DNA from: Tritrichomonas musculus
Taxonomy: Eukaryota; Parabasalia; Tritrichomonadida; Tritrichomonadidae
DNA length: 64,000 bases
Direction of reading: 5' to 3'
NCBI GenBank assembly: GCA_039105265.1
Contig: JAPFFF010000001.1
Coordinates: 9,796,001-9,860,000, forward strand
The position numbers were made by a program, and so were the translations under genes. A model generated the notes under the pieces. It was not told the DNA's origin and searched no databases. It saw only the letters and a list, made by a program, of their open reading frames with translations. The first letter of the stretch is position 1, and every line of letters starts with the position of its first letter. Positions 34,891-44,563 of this stretch are shown here, piece by piece.

Positions 34891-37722
34891 ATGAGTAAAG
34901 AGAATTTTCCCGATTTAACTCCAAATGGGAGATACTACGCTAACCCAATAGAACAACAAATACTTGTCCAAGGATTACAGCGTTATTTTTCTTTACCAGA
35001 ACGCTCACAAAATAGGAATAAAATCGCAAAAGAAATATCAACATATCTTCGAAGGTTTTCTCCGCATTGGTCACATCGAGCAGTTAGACTTTGGTTTAAT
35101 AATAATAAACATACATATTTTGGAAATTCTAATGAAGGAATTGCTGGAACCATAATGAATCCAAATTTAAATCCGAATATGAATACGAATCCTAATTTTA
35201 ATATGAATCCTAATTTTAATATGAATCCAAATATGAATATAAATCCAAATTTCAATACTAATCTTAATTTGAATTTAAATCCTAGTTTGGGCATAAATCC
35301 CAATATAAATATAAATCCAAATATGAACTTAAATCCGAATGTGAATATAAATCCTAATATGAATGTAAATCCTAATATGAATATAAATTCTACTATTAAT
35401 ATGAACACGAACATAATTATGGGAGTAAATATGCAAAATCAACCAATAGTTAATCCAGTAAGTTCAAAGATTATAGTACCACCAAAATTTAATCAAACTC
35501 CTGCTTTTTCTGATTCAAATAAATCAACAACAATTAATTCGAATTTGAATTCTGAACTTCCTATTAAAAAAAAGAATGATTTGCCAATACCAATTACATT
35601 ACAAGCTTCAACAGCACCAAATGCACAGAAAACATCATATTTAGCTGTTCCTTTGATTGATGAAAAAGCAAAACAACCACCTCCTCCCAAAATTAATAGT
35701 AATCAACCACAGAATTCATCATCATTACCCCAATCAAAAGACTCATCTCAAAATGCAACATACCCAATTATAAATTCACCAATTTATCATTCAACGGCAA
35801 TCCCACCTCCTCAAATTCAATCAGATTTGATAAATCGCAATCAAACATCAATACCACAGCAATCTCTTCCAGAACCACAAATAAATAAAATTAAATCACC
35901 AATTAAAATCAGTTCACCTGTTCAAGTTGTTTCACCCCGTCAAGCACCAGATAAAATACCACTGACACTTCCACCAATTAAAGTTAGTGAAATAAGTCAA
36001 AACTCATCAAAACAAAAAGCTGACACAATTAATTTCTTAAATAATATTACAATTAACAGCAGCCGTAATATCAGTTCAAGTCCGAGTATAGAAGGGAAAA
36101 ATATTGTTTCTTCCCCAATAACATCTCAGAAATATATAATGAGACCTCCTATTCAAGTTGGCTCAAAGGTTCTTTTTCCACCAGTCCAACTTGAAAATGA
36201 TTATAGTGTAAACAATTTGAATAATATTTCATCGCCAACAATTCCATTTTCAAAATCATTAACGATAGAGCCAACTATTGATCAATCATATGCTAATCTT
36301 GCATGGCTACTAAAAAACATTCAAGATACAGATGAAAATGATTTACAATTAGAACAAAAAATAACTGAATTTGACAATTGTATTAACTCATTAAAATCTA
36401 GGTGTTATAATATTGAAATTGATCGGATTGAGCCTCGACTAAAATCAACTCGATTTCCATTTTCTCGTGAACCTTCAACTGATTTTAACATCTGGAATCA
36501 AATTCCTGAATCAAATTCTAATCTTGACATTCTATCTGATTTTCCAATGCGATCTCCATCATTTTCCCATCAACTTTTCTATGCAACAGATAATGCTAGT
36601 GTTGGACATGGTGACTCATTTACTTCCATTAACATTTGGCAAGTTAGGAATTTTACAGATAAAAAGGTTCCTTACTTTGAATGCACAGCCTTTTCAGACG
36701 AGATAGCTGCATATGTTCACTTACAACTTCAAAATCAAAATCAAAGAGTTTTATCAATTTATAATTATAGAACATCTGGTTTTCATAAACAAAATAGAAA
36801 CGGAAATAATATAAATTCACAAAATAATGCTGATTTTTATAATATTAATAATTTAAATAATAATAATAATAATGATATTAATAATGTAACAGACGGTAAT
36901 AGTTCTCGAGCAATTGATCGGCAATGGGTAAATATTTTAATTGATTCAAATTCCAGAGTTGAAGCTATGTCAATCAATTCCTACTATGCTTGGCTACTTG
37001 CAGATGGATTTGTTATGCGTACATCACTTAGTCAAACATTTAACTCAGATAAAGTTAAAATCCCTTCTCAAAGTGGGTGTATTTGCACTTATAAAGATTA
37101 CTTTTCAGCTGTTGCTTCTTCATCTTCTGGAACTATGGCAATAATAAATGAAAATTTAGATTTAATACAAATTCAGACTACATATCGGGGAATAACAAAT
37201 ATATCGTCAATTGATGATAAAATTCTATTGACTGCCTCTTTATCATGCATGCCAAGGCTAATAGATCCTAGCGGAAAAGAGATTCGTGCCTTTCTTGGCC
37301 ATTGCGCTAACGTACAGGGTATCTCTTTGATAAGCCCAACGACATTTGCTTCGAGAGCCGATGATTATACTGTACGAATTTGGGATATAAGAAAAAGAGA
37401 GGCTGCAATGACAATAACATCCTTGCATAATTCAATTATTAATATTTCAGGATCACCAAATTTCGTAGTTGTTGCTTTTCATAAAAAAATAGGTGTTGTT
37501 GATATTCGAGGTAGTTCACCAAAGCCAATTCTTGGAATCACTACTGAAGATTATGATGCAGCTTCTTTGAAATATAACCAACAAGATGACTGCCTTACTA
37601 TGTTTGGCGTTGTAGAAAAAGAAAACAATAAAGATTCAATGCTGTTCATTGGTGGCGATGGGCAAAGTAGGCAAAGAATATTTCGAATGTATAATGATTT
37701 TGTTGGTATTCAAAATGAATAA
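34891..37722 (+). CDS. Homeodomain-like protein with Asn-rich repeats and WD40-like C-terminus
   Basis: 943 residues. Residues ~20-76 look like a divergent homeodomain: the putative recognition helix is WSHRAVRLWFNNNKH, keeping the W-F-x-N core and the basic end seen in WFxNxR of classical homeodomains. Residues ~88-175 are a low-complexity NPNxN array with Met/Ile/Leu/Phe in alternate slots. A Ser/Pro/Gln-rich linker runs to ~470. The C-terminal ~400 residues have WD40-like strands, clearest in the GHCANVQGISLISPTTFAS text and DDYTVRIWDIRKREA. The likely location is nuclear, with the propeller as a protein-docking surface on a DNA-binding protein. The domain calls are by eye; the homeodomain is moderately secure, the number of propeller blades is not. 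The stop reads TAAA. Confidence 0.8.
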   Translation: MSKENFPDLTPNGRYYANPIEQQILVQGLQRYFSLPERSQNRNKIAKEISTYLRRFSPHWSHRAVRLWFNNNKHTYFGNSNEGIAGTIMNPNLNPNMNTNPNFNMNPNFNMNPNMNINPNFNTNLNLNLNPSLGINPNININPNMNLNPNVNINPNMNVNPNMNINSTINMNTNIIMGVNMQNQPIVNPVSSKIIVPPKFNQTPAFSDSNKSTTINSNLNSELPIKKKNDLPIPITLQASTAPNAQKTSYLAVPLIDEKAKQPPPPKINSNQPQNSSSLPQSKDSSQNATYPIINSPIYHSTAIPPPQIQSDLINRNQTSIPQQSLPEPQINKIKSPIKISSPVQVVSPRQAPDKIPLTLPPIKVSEISQNSSKQKADTINFLNNITINSSRNISSSPSIEGKNIVSSPITSQKYIMRPPIQVGSKVLFPPVQLENDYSVNNLNNISSPTIPFSKSLTIEPTIDQSYANLAWLLKNIQDTDENDLQLEQKITEFDNCINSLKSRCYNIEIDRIEPRLKSTRFPFSREPSTDFNIWNQIPESNSNLDILSDFPMRSPSFSHQLFYATDNASVGHGDSFTSINIWQVRNFTDKKVPYFECTAFSDEIAAYVHLQLQNQNQRVLSIYNYRTSGFHKQNRNGNNINSQNNADFYNINNLNNNNNNDINNVTDGNSSRAIDRQWVNILIDSNSRVEAMSINSYYAWLLADGFVMRTSLSQTFNSDKVKIPSQSGCICTYKDYFSAVASSSSGTMAIINENLDLIQIQTTYRGITNISSIDDKILLTASLSCMPRLIDPSGKEIRAFLGHCANVQGISLISPTTFASRADDYTVRIWDIRKREAAMTITSLHNSIINISGSPNFVVVAFHKKIGVVDIRGSSPKPILGITTEDYDAASLKYNQQDDCLTMFGVVEKENNKDSMLFIGGDGQSRQRIFRMYNDFVGIQNE

Positions 37723-37879
37723 ACTTTGTTAATATTTTAAAACTAGATCATACAATTTTTTTATTAATATTTTTCACCTGAATATTTCCAAGATATCTTT
37801 TTTTTAAATTTTTAATTTTAATTACACGGCCAAATATCGTCACAAATAATGTATTTATTAATTAAGCTTTATTTCAGTT

Positions 37880-39586
37880 ATGACATATGGGACAGGTGGC
37901 TTTGGTGGCTTTGGAACAAGCGGCTTTGGTAGTACAACCCCAACTGCCAAAGCTGATTCTGGATGGAAAAATGGAGCTAGCAAAACAAAAACTGACGATG
38001 GAATGCGAAGTGGTGGTTGGGGAAAAAAAGTCCAGCAAAGTACAGGATTTGGAACTACTGGAACAGGATTTGGAACTACTGGAACAGGATTTGGAAATAC
38101 TGGAACAGGATTTGGCGCAAATAATTCTGGTTTTGGTACTGGATTTGGTACTGGCAATAAAGGTTTTGGAACTACTGGTGGATTTGGAACAGGTGGATTT
38201 GGAACAGGTGGATTTGGAACAGGTGGATTTGGAACAACCGGTGGATTTGGAACAACGGGTGGATTCGGAACAGGCGGATTTGGAACAACCGGTGGATTCG
38301 GAACAAGCGGATTTGGATCTGGATTTGGTGCTAAAGGAGGTTATGGAACTAGTTTCGGATCCAACTTTGGAACATCTTTCCAGCCAAAACAGCAACCATC
38401 TGTAAAGGTTTCGACGCTAGGAACACCTTTTGAATATACTGTTAAAGAAGATATAGGCCCTGATAATAGACATAAACAATATAAGGTTTTTCATATAAAC
38501 ATGCTTCCAATGTTTTCACAATGGACATCTGAAGAGCTTAGATATTGGGACTACGTAAAAAGTGGCGCAATTCCTCCACCTTCTTCACAATCAAGTATTC
38601 AAACGCCTAGTACAGGTTTCAGCTTCCAAACACCTGGAACGGCAACAAATCAAAATCAAGATAATTCTCAGGTCACATATGTTCAATGGTGGGAGGTTCC
38701 TTTCACTGATAAAACCTGGAATAAAATCAAAGGGGTTGAAGATGCCTTTCAAGAACCATACAACCTTGATGATCCAGTTTTTGAAATTTCAAAAACCAAA
38801 GAAACCAACCAAGAAATTATTATAAATCGTCCTGTTGCATTAAAAGGATTTAAGGCATCAAATGACACCTTTTCTGAACATTTAAAAAACTTAAAAACAG
38901 ATCAAAATGACTCACAAGACCTTTTTCATATTGAAATTGATGATTTCAAGTCTAGATTCCAAGAATCTCAAACTCCAAATTCTATAGCACCTAGCTCAAA
39001 TAAAACTTCAAAGAGAAATGAATCACCTTCATCAAGCGCAAACAGAAACATCGAAGATAATCAATTCTCTCCTGTTTATGATACAAATGGATTAACATTT
39101 ATTCCCAATATTTTGGCAAAAGGCAACACATCTAATCAAACTTATGATACAAATGATCAAGAAATGCTTATCAATAATTTAATTGTATTCAAGGAAAACT
39201 GTAAAATAATCTTCCCATTTACAATAGATGTGCTACAACTCGATCCAATTAAAAACATAAAAATAAACTTTTATAAAGAAGATAGGTTCGAAAAAGGACG
39301 AGAAAAAACAATTATCAAAAGATATGGCGTCAAAATTAATATCGAAGATAAAGATAAATTTGACAAATCAATGCCGACCATTATTTTTATAAGTAATTTT
39401 TTAACAGAAAACGCTATTTTTAGTGAAAATTGCAAAATATCAGAAGAGCATTTCTATATTAAATCCAACGATAACTTGCTACTTGAACGTAATGCAACTA
39501 ATCTTTCCGAAATGATTCCAATAGGCAATTATCCAATCAATATTTATGTAGACAAAGAAAAACTGATCGACTCTTCTGCAAAATAA
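37880..39586 (+). CDS. Nup98-like FG nucleoporin
   Basis: 568 residues, starting 157 bp after the previous gene. Residues ~1-170 are a Gly/Thr-rich FG domain with dozens of GFG motifs (GTGGFGTG type), the phase that fills nuclear pores and binds transport receptors. Residues ~175-232 resemble the segment after the FG repeats of Nup98/Nup116, including the signature SEELRYWDY (compare SLEELRLEDY in Nup98). The C-terminal ~140 residues contain FKENCKIIFPFTIDVLQLD, which could be a very divergent form of the Nup98 autoproteolytic/pore-anchoring domain; no clear HFS cleavage triad is visible. The DNA for the FG part is itself a short tandem repeat (GGATTTGGAAC). The stop reads TAAA. The FG nucleoporin call is firm; Nup98 identity rests on the SEELR block. 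Confidence 0.82.
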   Translation: MTYGTGGFGGFGTSGFGSTTPTAKADSGWKNGASKTKTDDGMRSGGWGKKVQQSTGFGTTGTGFGTTGTGFGNTGTGFGANNSGFGTGFGTGNKGFGTTGGFGTGGFGTGGFGTGGFGTTGGFGTTGGFGTGGFGTTGGFGTSGFGSGFGAKGGYGTSFGSNFGTSFQPKQQPSVKVSTLGTPFEYTVKEDIGPDNRHKQYKVFHINMLPMFSQWTSEELRYWDYVKSGAIPPPSSQSSIQTPSTGFSFQTPGTATNQNQDNSQVTYVQWWEVPFTDKTWNKIKGVEDAFQEPYNLDDPVFEISKTKETNQEIIINRPVALKGFKASNDTFSEHLKNLKTDQNDSQDLFHIEIDDFKSRFQESQTPNSIAPSSNKTSKRNESPSSSANRNIEDNQFSPVYDTNGLTFIPNILAKGNTSNQTYDTNDQEMLINNLIVFKENCKIIFPFTIDVLQLDPIKNIKINFYKEDRFEKGREKTIIKRYGVKINIEDKDKFDKSMPTIIFISNFLTENAIFSENCKISEEHFYIKSNDNLLLERNATNLSEMIPIGNYPINIYVDKEKLIDSSAK

Positions 39587-39967
39587 AGATGTAAATAAAA
39601 TTATACTATATGTTTCATTATTAAATTCTATTGTGAAATTCGTTTTTTTTCTTATTATATATATAACGCCACATCATATCTCGAAATTGTCTGCATGAAA
39701 ATTAATTTTTTTAAATACAAGGCATATTTCATTGATACAAAGATTATACATGATTTCGTATTTTTTGAAGAAAGATCTTTTGTTTATTATTATATGCATG
39801 ATTTAATACTTGAAACAATAATTGATAACGAATTATTTAAATTAAAAATATTTACAAAACGTTCATTATAAAACTAATTATACAATAAGATGAAAATCAA
39901 ATCAATATAATAATAATTTATAGATGATTTAGACAGAAAATATTTTTATATAAAATCATTAATAAAC
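39587..39967. other. AT-rich spacer between convergent genes
   Basis: 381 bp between the stops of the nucleoporin and aminotransferase genes. It would hold both 3' ends; nothing else was seen. Confidence 0.5.
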
Positions 39968-41065
39968 TTAATGCTTTTTTTCTAATATATCACGTAGTGA
40001 TTTCAACGCTTGATCGATGTATTCATTATTTGCTTGAGAGCCCATGTGACCGATTCTGAATATTTTTCCAGCTAGAGGACCAAATGTTCCACCAACAAAG
40101 ACACCCTTTGCACGAAGTTGACTATTAAGATCTTCCCAAGTAAATCCTTCAGGAACATATACTGCAGTTACAGAAGGTGAGTTAAGTTCTTCTTTAATCG
40201 GATAGGTCTTGAGCCCCATTTTACGAATTTCATCACGGCAATGCTTTGAAACATCATGATGACGCTTGAAAATCTTTTCAAGGCCTTCTTCTTTAATCAT
40301 GTGGTTCAAAGACGTATTAAGTGCTGAAATAGCATGCCAGTTTGGTGTATATGGAAAATATTTATTTTCAACAGCATTTTCAAATGGAAGAATTGCATCA
40401 TAACCACAATAATTAACTTCTCTAATAATTTTCCACGCCTTTTCGCTAATTGTAATAATTCCAAGATCAGGCAAACATGATAGACATTTTTGGGTTCCAA
40501 GAAGGCCCAGATCTATTCCCCATTCATCAACTTTTACCTCAGTACTTCCTGCACTAGCAACAAAATCAACCAAAAAAAGTGAACCAACTTCTTTAGCAAT
40601 TTGTCCAACGGGGCTAACTGGATTTATTATACCAGATGGAGTTTCGCAATGAACAAGTGTTATAAGCTTTGGATGAAATTCTTTGGCAACTCTCTTTATT
40701 TCATCATTTGAAGGACAATCTCCTTCTGGACATTTAATAAGTCTTGTTTCACAACCACAACTTTTTGCCATATCAGCAAAACCGTCTCCAAATAATCCGC
40801 TGGATACACATAAAACACGATCGCCTGGTTTAACAACACTTTTTATTGCACCCCATAATGCAACCATGCCTTCGCCACTCATAATTGCAATCGAGCTATG
40901 ATGTGCATTAACCAAAGTTTGTATATTTTTTGATGTTTCTCTGTATAATTTGATGAATTCATCTTCTAAGTCTGCACTACCAAAATTGGTGAGGTATTCA
41001 TTACGAATAAAGTCTGGTACTGAAGTTGGCCCTGGAATTAATGGTGTTTTATAGACTTTTGTCAT
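39968..41065 (-). CDS. Class V aminotransferase, alanine-glyoxylate/serine-pyruvate type
   Basis: 365 residues, the usual length for the family (about 360-400). It opens with PLIPGPTSVP, the N-terminal signature of alanine-glyoxylate and serine-pyruvate transaminases. The PLP-contacting aspartate is D167 (FLVDFVAS) and the Schiff-base lysine is K193 (GTQKCLS). The C-terminal GKIFRIGHMGSQ matches the conserved substrate-carboxylate-binding Arg region (FRIGHMG). The predicted reaction is PLP-dependent amino transfer, such as alanine + glyoxylate to pyruvate + glycine, or with serine as donor. No signal peptide, hydrogenosomal leader or peroxisomal SKL-type tail is seen, so it is probably cytosolic. 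Bacterial-type metabolic enzymes in trichomonads are often laterally acquired; that is possible here but cannot be judged without a tree. Confidence 0.92.
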   Translation of the reverse strand: MTKVYKTPLIPGPTSVPDFIRNEYLTNFGSADLEDEFIKLYRETSKNIQTLVNAHHSSIAIMSGEGMVALWGAIKSVVKPGDRVLCVSSGLFGDGFADMAKSCGCETRLIKCPEGDCPSNDEIKRVAKEFHPKLITLVHCETPSGIINPVSPVGQIAKEVGSLFLVDFVASAGSTEVKVDEWGIDLGLLGTQKCLSCLPDLGIITISEKAWKIIREVNYCGYDAILPFENAVENKYFPYTPNWHAISALNTSLNHMIKEEGLEKIFKRHHDVSKHCRDEIRKMGLKTYPIKEELNSPSVTAVYVPEGFTWEDLNSQLRAKGVFVGGTFGPLAGKIFRIGHMGSQANNEYIDQALKSLRDILEKKH

Positions 41066-41586
41066 GAATTAATATAAAAAAATTGACTTGGTTATTTTTT
41101 ATCGTATGGACTTTAAATTGAAACATTGAAACGATGCTTACATATTTGAATAAATGGTTAACCGATCTATTCATTTTTTAAAATAAACATACCAGTTAGA
41201 GAACAATAATTTATTTTCCCATATCATTTTTTCCCAAATATTAGGTTTATTAGAAAATAAATGGCTATTTATAAAAGAGTGCATACTTTAATATGCAATT
41301 GATCAAGTTGTTTATGAATTACTCAAGATAATGATAAAATTAAACTCATTGCTAATTAGTGCTTCACATCAAAACTAAATATGACTAGATATTTGACATA
41401 AATATGCTGCCTGTCTAAAACATATTAAAATATTAAGCTTTAATATTGCCTGTAAAAAAAGTTTTAATTCAATTTTTTTAAAAAAAGGTGATATGATATG
41501 AAAAAATTGAGAAGAAAATTGAATAGGTGATCATTTTCCACTCAAATTTAAAAGGTGAAATGTGAAATATCCTTCACTAACTGGTA
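41066..41586. other. AT-rich upstream region of the aminotransferase gene, ending in a target-site copy
   Basis: No gene. TATCGT at 41100-41105 (ACGATA on the gene's strand) lies about 35 bp before the start codon and matches a Myb recognition element described in Trichomonas. ACTAACTGGTA at 41576-41586 is the left target-site duplication of the next element. Confidence 0.4.
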
Positions 41587-42572
41587 AACCTTCGAAAGGT
41601 CACCTCAAAATATTAACCAGACCACAAATTTTTTTTTGGGGTCACTACCCAAAAAAAAAAATGAAGAGTTCGCGTTTGACCCTTTTATTTCTAGTGTATT
41701 TTTTGGATTATTTTTTATAAAATCATGTTCTATAATTAATTTTTTATTGATTCATGCATTTTTTTAAAGTGAATTTTGATTTTAGAAAATAAAATTTAAT
41801 GATATGACTTGTTATATGAAATATTTCAAATTTTATTTAGAAAAGAATTTTTTATTTGAAAATCAAGTAATAGTTTGTCAAAACAGGATAATCTTTTAAA
41901 ATCTGAAATAGTTATTAATATATCTTAATATTGTATTCAAACATGAAATAAAAGAACCAAATGCCAAAATTTTTTAATTATATAAGTGATTAGTAACATT
42001 AATTAATAGCGAAATAAACTAAAATGCATAGTATAAATGTTGAAAAAAAGATAAAAAATATAAAACAAGTAAATGAATAGTTAATATTATTTAAAATTTG
42101 TAGATTTCAAAGCTTAATATAAAAAAATATTACATAACTTAAATTTATGTATTATTTCTCTTTTCATAAGTCATCTAAACAATAAATTAAATGACAATGA
42201 AAATCAGAAAAAAATACAATACAAATAAAAATCAATTTACTTTCAAGAAAAAAGGTTTTATGATATTAAAAATTGTAATTAAATAGAATGATAGAGAAAA
42301 TAATTTCAAAAAACAATTTTTGAGAAAAATATCAGATGCATTATTCTAATGAAATAAAAATTTTTATTAAAAAGGATTAAAAAGCTTGTAAATTTTTTAA
42401 TAAACCTTTTTTTATATAAATATTTATTCCACATTTTGAGATAAATGAATTTTAAAAATTTCGGGTCAAAAACCGCTTTGGGTAGGCGGTAATTTGCGAC
42501 CCCTGGTCAAAATATACCTAAAATTTTTGACCCGATTGAAAATGGGTAAATCGGGTACCCCTTACAAGGTCT
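41587..42572. mobile_element. Non-autonomous DNA element (large MITE) with 10-11 bp target duplication
   Basis: About 986 bp bounded by direct repeats ACTAACTGGTA at 41576-41586 and 42573-42583. The ends are imperfect inverted repeats: the left reads AACCTTCGAAAGGTCACC and the right, reverse-complemented, AGACCTTGTAAGGGGTACC. It has no coding capacity. Short GC-richer motifs (GGGTCACTACCC near the left end; CGGGTCAAAA and TTTTGACCCG near the right) stand out from the AT-rich interior and could form subterminal stems. A 10-11 bp duplication is most like Mutator-type elements (usually 8-11 bp). Confidence 0.65.
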
Positions 42573-42826
42573 ACTAACTGGTATATAAATATAACACAAT
42601 TCTTTATTAATAATAAGCTTATTTCCCATAATTGTGATAATATTAGATGTATTTGGTAATTTTTTATAGGCTAAATTGCTTTACCTGATAAAAAACAGAC
42701 TCCTCACTTTAGTAACATAAACAAAGACCGTTTGTTTATGGGTTATCAACTTTTTGAATTTCATTCAAAAAAAAAGCAAAAACAGGAAATAACATTATTG
42801 TTTTAATTACAAAACAAATATAAAGT

Positions 42827-43747
42827 TTATTCATCACGTCTTTCTAAAACATCAAGAACACTCATCAGCATATTTCTATTTTCTCTTAATGATGGAGATG
42901 CTAATTGAGGTGAAAACATTGCTGTTGGGCTTCTAACCAAGGCTGGTGACCAAGGAGCTAAAAATGATGAATCGTTTTTCATTAAAGAAAATGGTGATTG
43001 GAATCCGAAAGGCGATTTCATAGGCATAAATGGACTAGCAGCTTCAAATGAAGAAAACTTCGGCGTCCATGTTGAATCATTTTGACCTTCTGTTGCTGCT
43101 CCTGATTCATACATCATTGGTTTTACTAAAAACTGGTCTGCTGAATCAGGTGCAACAATTTTTTGTTCATCTGACAACTTTGGAGGAGTATACTTAGCTT
43201 CAACATTAAGAAGAGGCTTCTTTTTAATAGATGAATTCCATCTGTTTTTTATGGCATTATCAGATCTGCCAGGCATCATCTGTGAAATTTTAACCCATTG
43301 GTTTCCATATTGTTCATGAAGTATCATTAATTGATTATCTTCTTCAGGAGTCCATGGCTCCCTATTGACATCAGGATCAAGATGATTCCTCCATCTTTCA
43401 CGACATTGCTTTCCAATCCTGCCAGGAAGACTTTGAGCTAGCTTTGTCCAGTTTTTGACGCCATGCTGCTTAACAAATTCTATTATAATTTCATCTTCTT
43501 GACGTGTCCATGATCCTTTAATTAAAGTGGGATTAACAACTTTACTCCATCTTTCGGATACTTGTTGAACAGTTTTTCCTGGAAAATTCCTAGAAATTTC
43601 AGTCCAATTTACATGCTCTGATTCATTAACTAATTTTATTAATAGCTGATCTTCTTCGATTGCCCACCTTGTTTTCTTCTTTGAGGTTGTTGCTTTTTGT
43701 CTAATTCTTGTTGGAGCTAAAGGTGTTTCTTCTGTTTCTGGATTCAT
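42827..43747 (-). CDS. Three-repeat (R1R2R3) Myb DNA-binding protein
   Basis: 306 residues. Three consecutive Myb repeats occupy about 28-70, 80-122 and 132-173, each with its three spaced tryptophans intact (W28/W48/W67, W80/W100/W119, W132/W151/W170). The R2 recognition helix GRIGKQCRERWRNHL and the R3 helix GRSDNAIKNRWNSS are almost those of vertebrate c-Myb and plant 3R-Myb, including the Lys and Lys-Asn base-contact positions (K113, K167, N168), so binding to an AACNG-type site is expected. The remaining ~130 residues are Ser/Pro/Phe-rich and probably form a regulatory tail. It is a nuclear transcription factor; its targets cannot be deduced. Myb proteins are a greatly expanded family in trichomonads, where several regulate promoters directly. 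The stop reads TAAA. Confidence 0.93.
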   Translation of the reverse strand: MNPETEETPLAPTRIRQKATTSKKKTRWAIEEDQLLIKLVNESEHVNWTEISRNFPGKTVQQVSERWSKVVNPTLIKGSWTRQEDEIIIEFVKQHGVKNWTKLAQSLPGRIGKQCRERWRNHLDPDVNREPWTPEEDNQLMILHEQYGNQWVKISQMMPGRSDNAIKNRWNSSIKKKPLLNVEAKYTPPKLSDEQKIVAPDSADQFLVKPMMYESGAATEGQNDSTWTPKFSSFEAASPFMPMKSPFGFQSPFSLMKNDSSFLAPWSPALVRSPTAMFSPQLASPSLRENRNMLMSVLDVLERRDE

Positions 43748-43840
43748 TTACGTTTTTGATTACTGCATTATATTCTAAACGGATGAAAATCAAATTCAAT
43801 TTTTCTGAACTATATTGAATTTTATTTTTTAAATAAATTA

Positions 43841-44407
43841 AGTAGCTTTTTGCGGCTAAGCCTCAAAAAGCTAATTCATTCATCTTTGGTTCTCTTTTTT
43901 GCAAGTTTTTGAGTATAGCTTTTACACTATTAAAAAAAATAAAAGAAGTTACTTTTCGAATTAATTAAAAAAAAAAAAAATAAACTTTTTATGAAAAATT
44001 TTATCAAAAAAAAATTGAAAAAGACTAGATTTTTATGCTTTTGAAATTCAGTTTTTATTGAAAGAAAGCCGATAAAAAATTATTACAAAAAAATTATTAC
44101 GACACATTATTTGTTTATTTAAGCAACTCTTAGCTAAAGTCAATGAAATCAAAGCAAATTCACTCGCTATATAGTCAAAACAATTAATTTTATGGATTTT
44201 TTAGAGGAGGAGCTTATTATGAATCATTGAATGAAATTTATGATTGCGTTATTAAAAGGCAAGGCGTTCAAAATCAGAAGAATACATTAGATATGTATCA
44301 GTTGATGCGGTTGTAGCAGGAACTGATGTTTCAAATGCATTAAAAATTTAATTTTTTACATCCGTTTAGAAAATATTGCGTAACTCAAAAAGTTGCATCT
44401 AGAGAAT
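43841..44407. repeat. Double-hairpin element (element B), copy 1, with internal filler
   Basis: It begins with a hairpin (AGTAGCTTTTTGCGGC, loop, then GCCTCAAAAAGCT) at 43841-43873. The left arm of a second hairpin follows (GCAAGTTTTTGAGT, 43901-43914), whose right arm (ACTCAAAAAGTTGC) lies 470 bp away at 44383-44396. TCTCT and AGAGA flank the outer sides. Copy 2 at 59645-59757 has the same parts with only 9 bp between the second arms. The filler at about 44170-44350 contains short protein-like text in more than one frame (for example SEEYIRYVSVDAVVAG) that I cannot identify. Confidence 0.6.
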
Positions 44408-44563
44408 TGTAGAATTATTGAAAATCAACATGTTTATATATTTATTTATGATGAAATCCTTTTTATTGATTTTTATTTGTTACGCCAGTATTGTTTAAAT
44501 CAACAAAATCACAAAATAAGAATAGGAAAATAAAACTTGAGTTAGAAGGAGTGAAGTTTAAAC

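Noticed and set aside
34983-35414. Phe/Ile/Gly-rich minus-strand frame opposite the NPNxN repeat
   Set aside because: Antisense shadow of the low-complexity coding repeat.
37858-38405. Pro/Val-rich, Ser/Thr/Lys-rich and Leu/Glu-rich frames overlapping the FG repeats
   Set aside because: Shadows of the GGATTTGGAAC tandem repeat within the nucleoporin gene.
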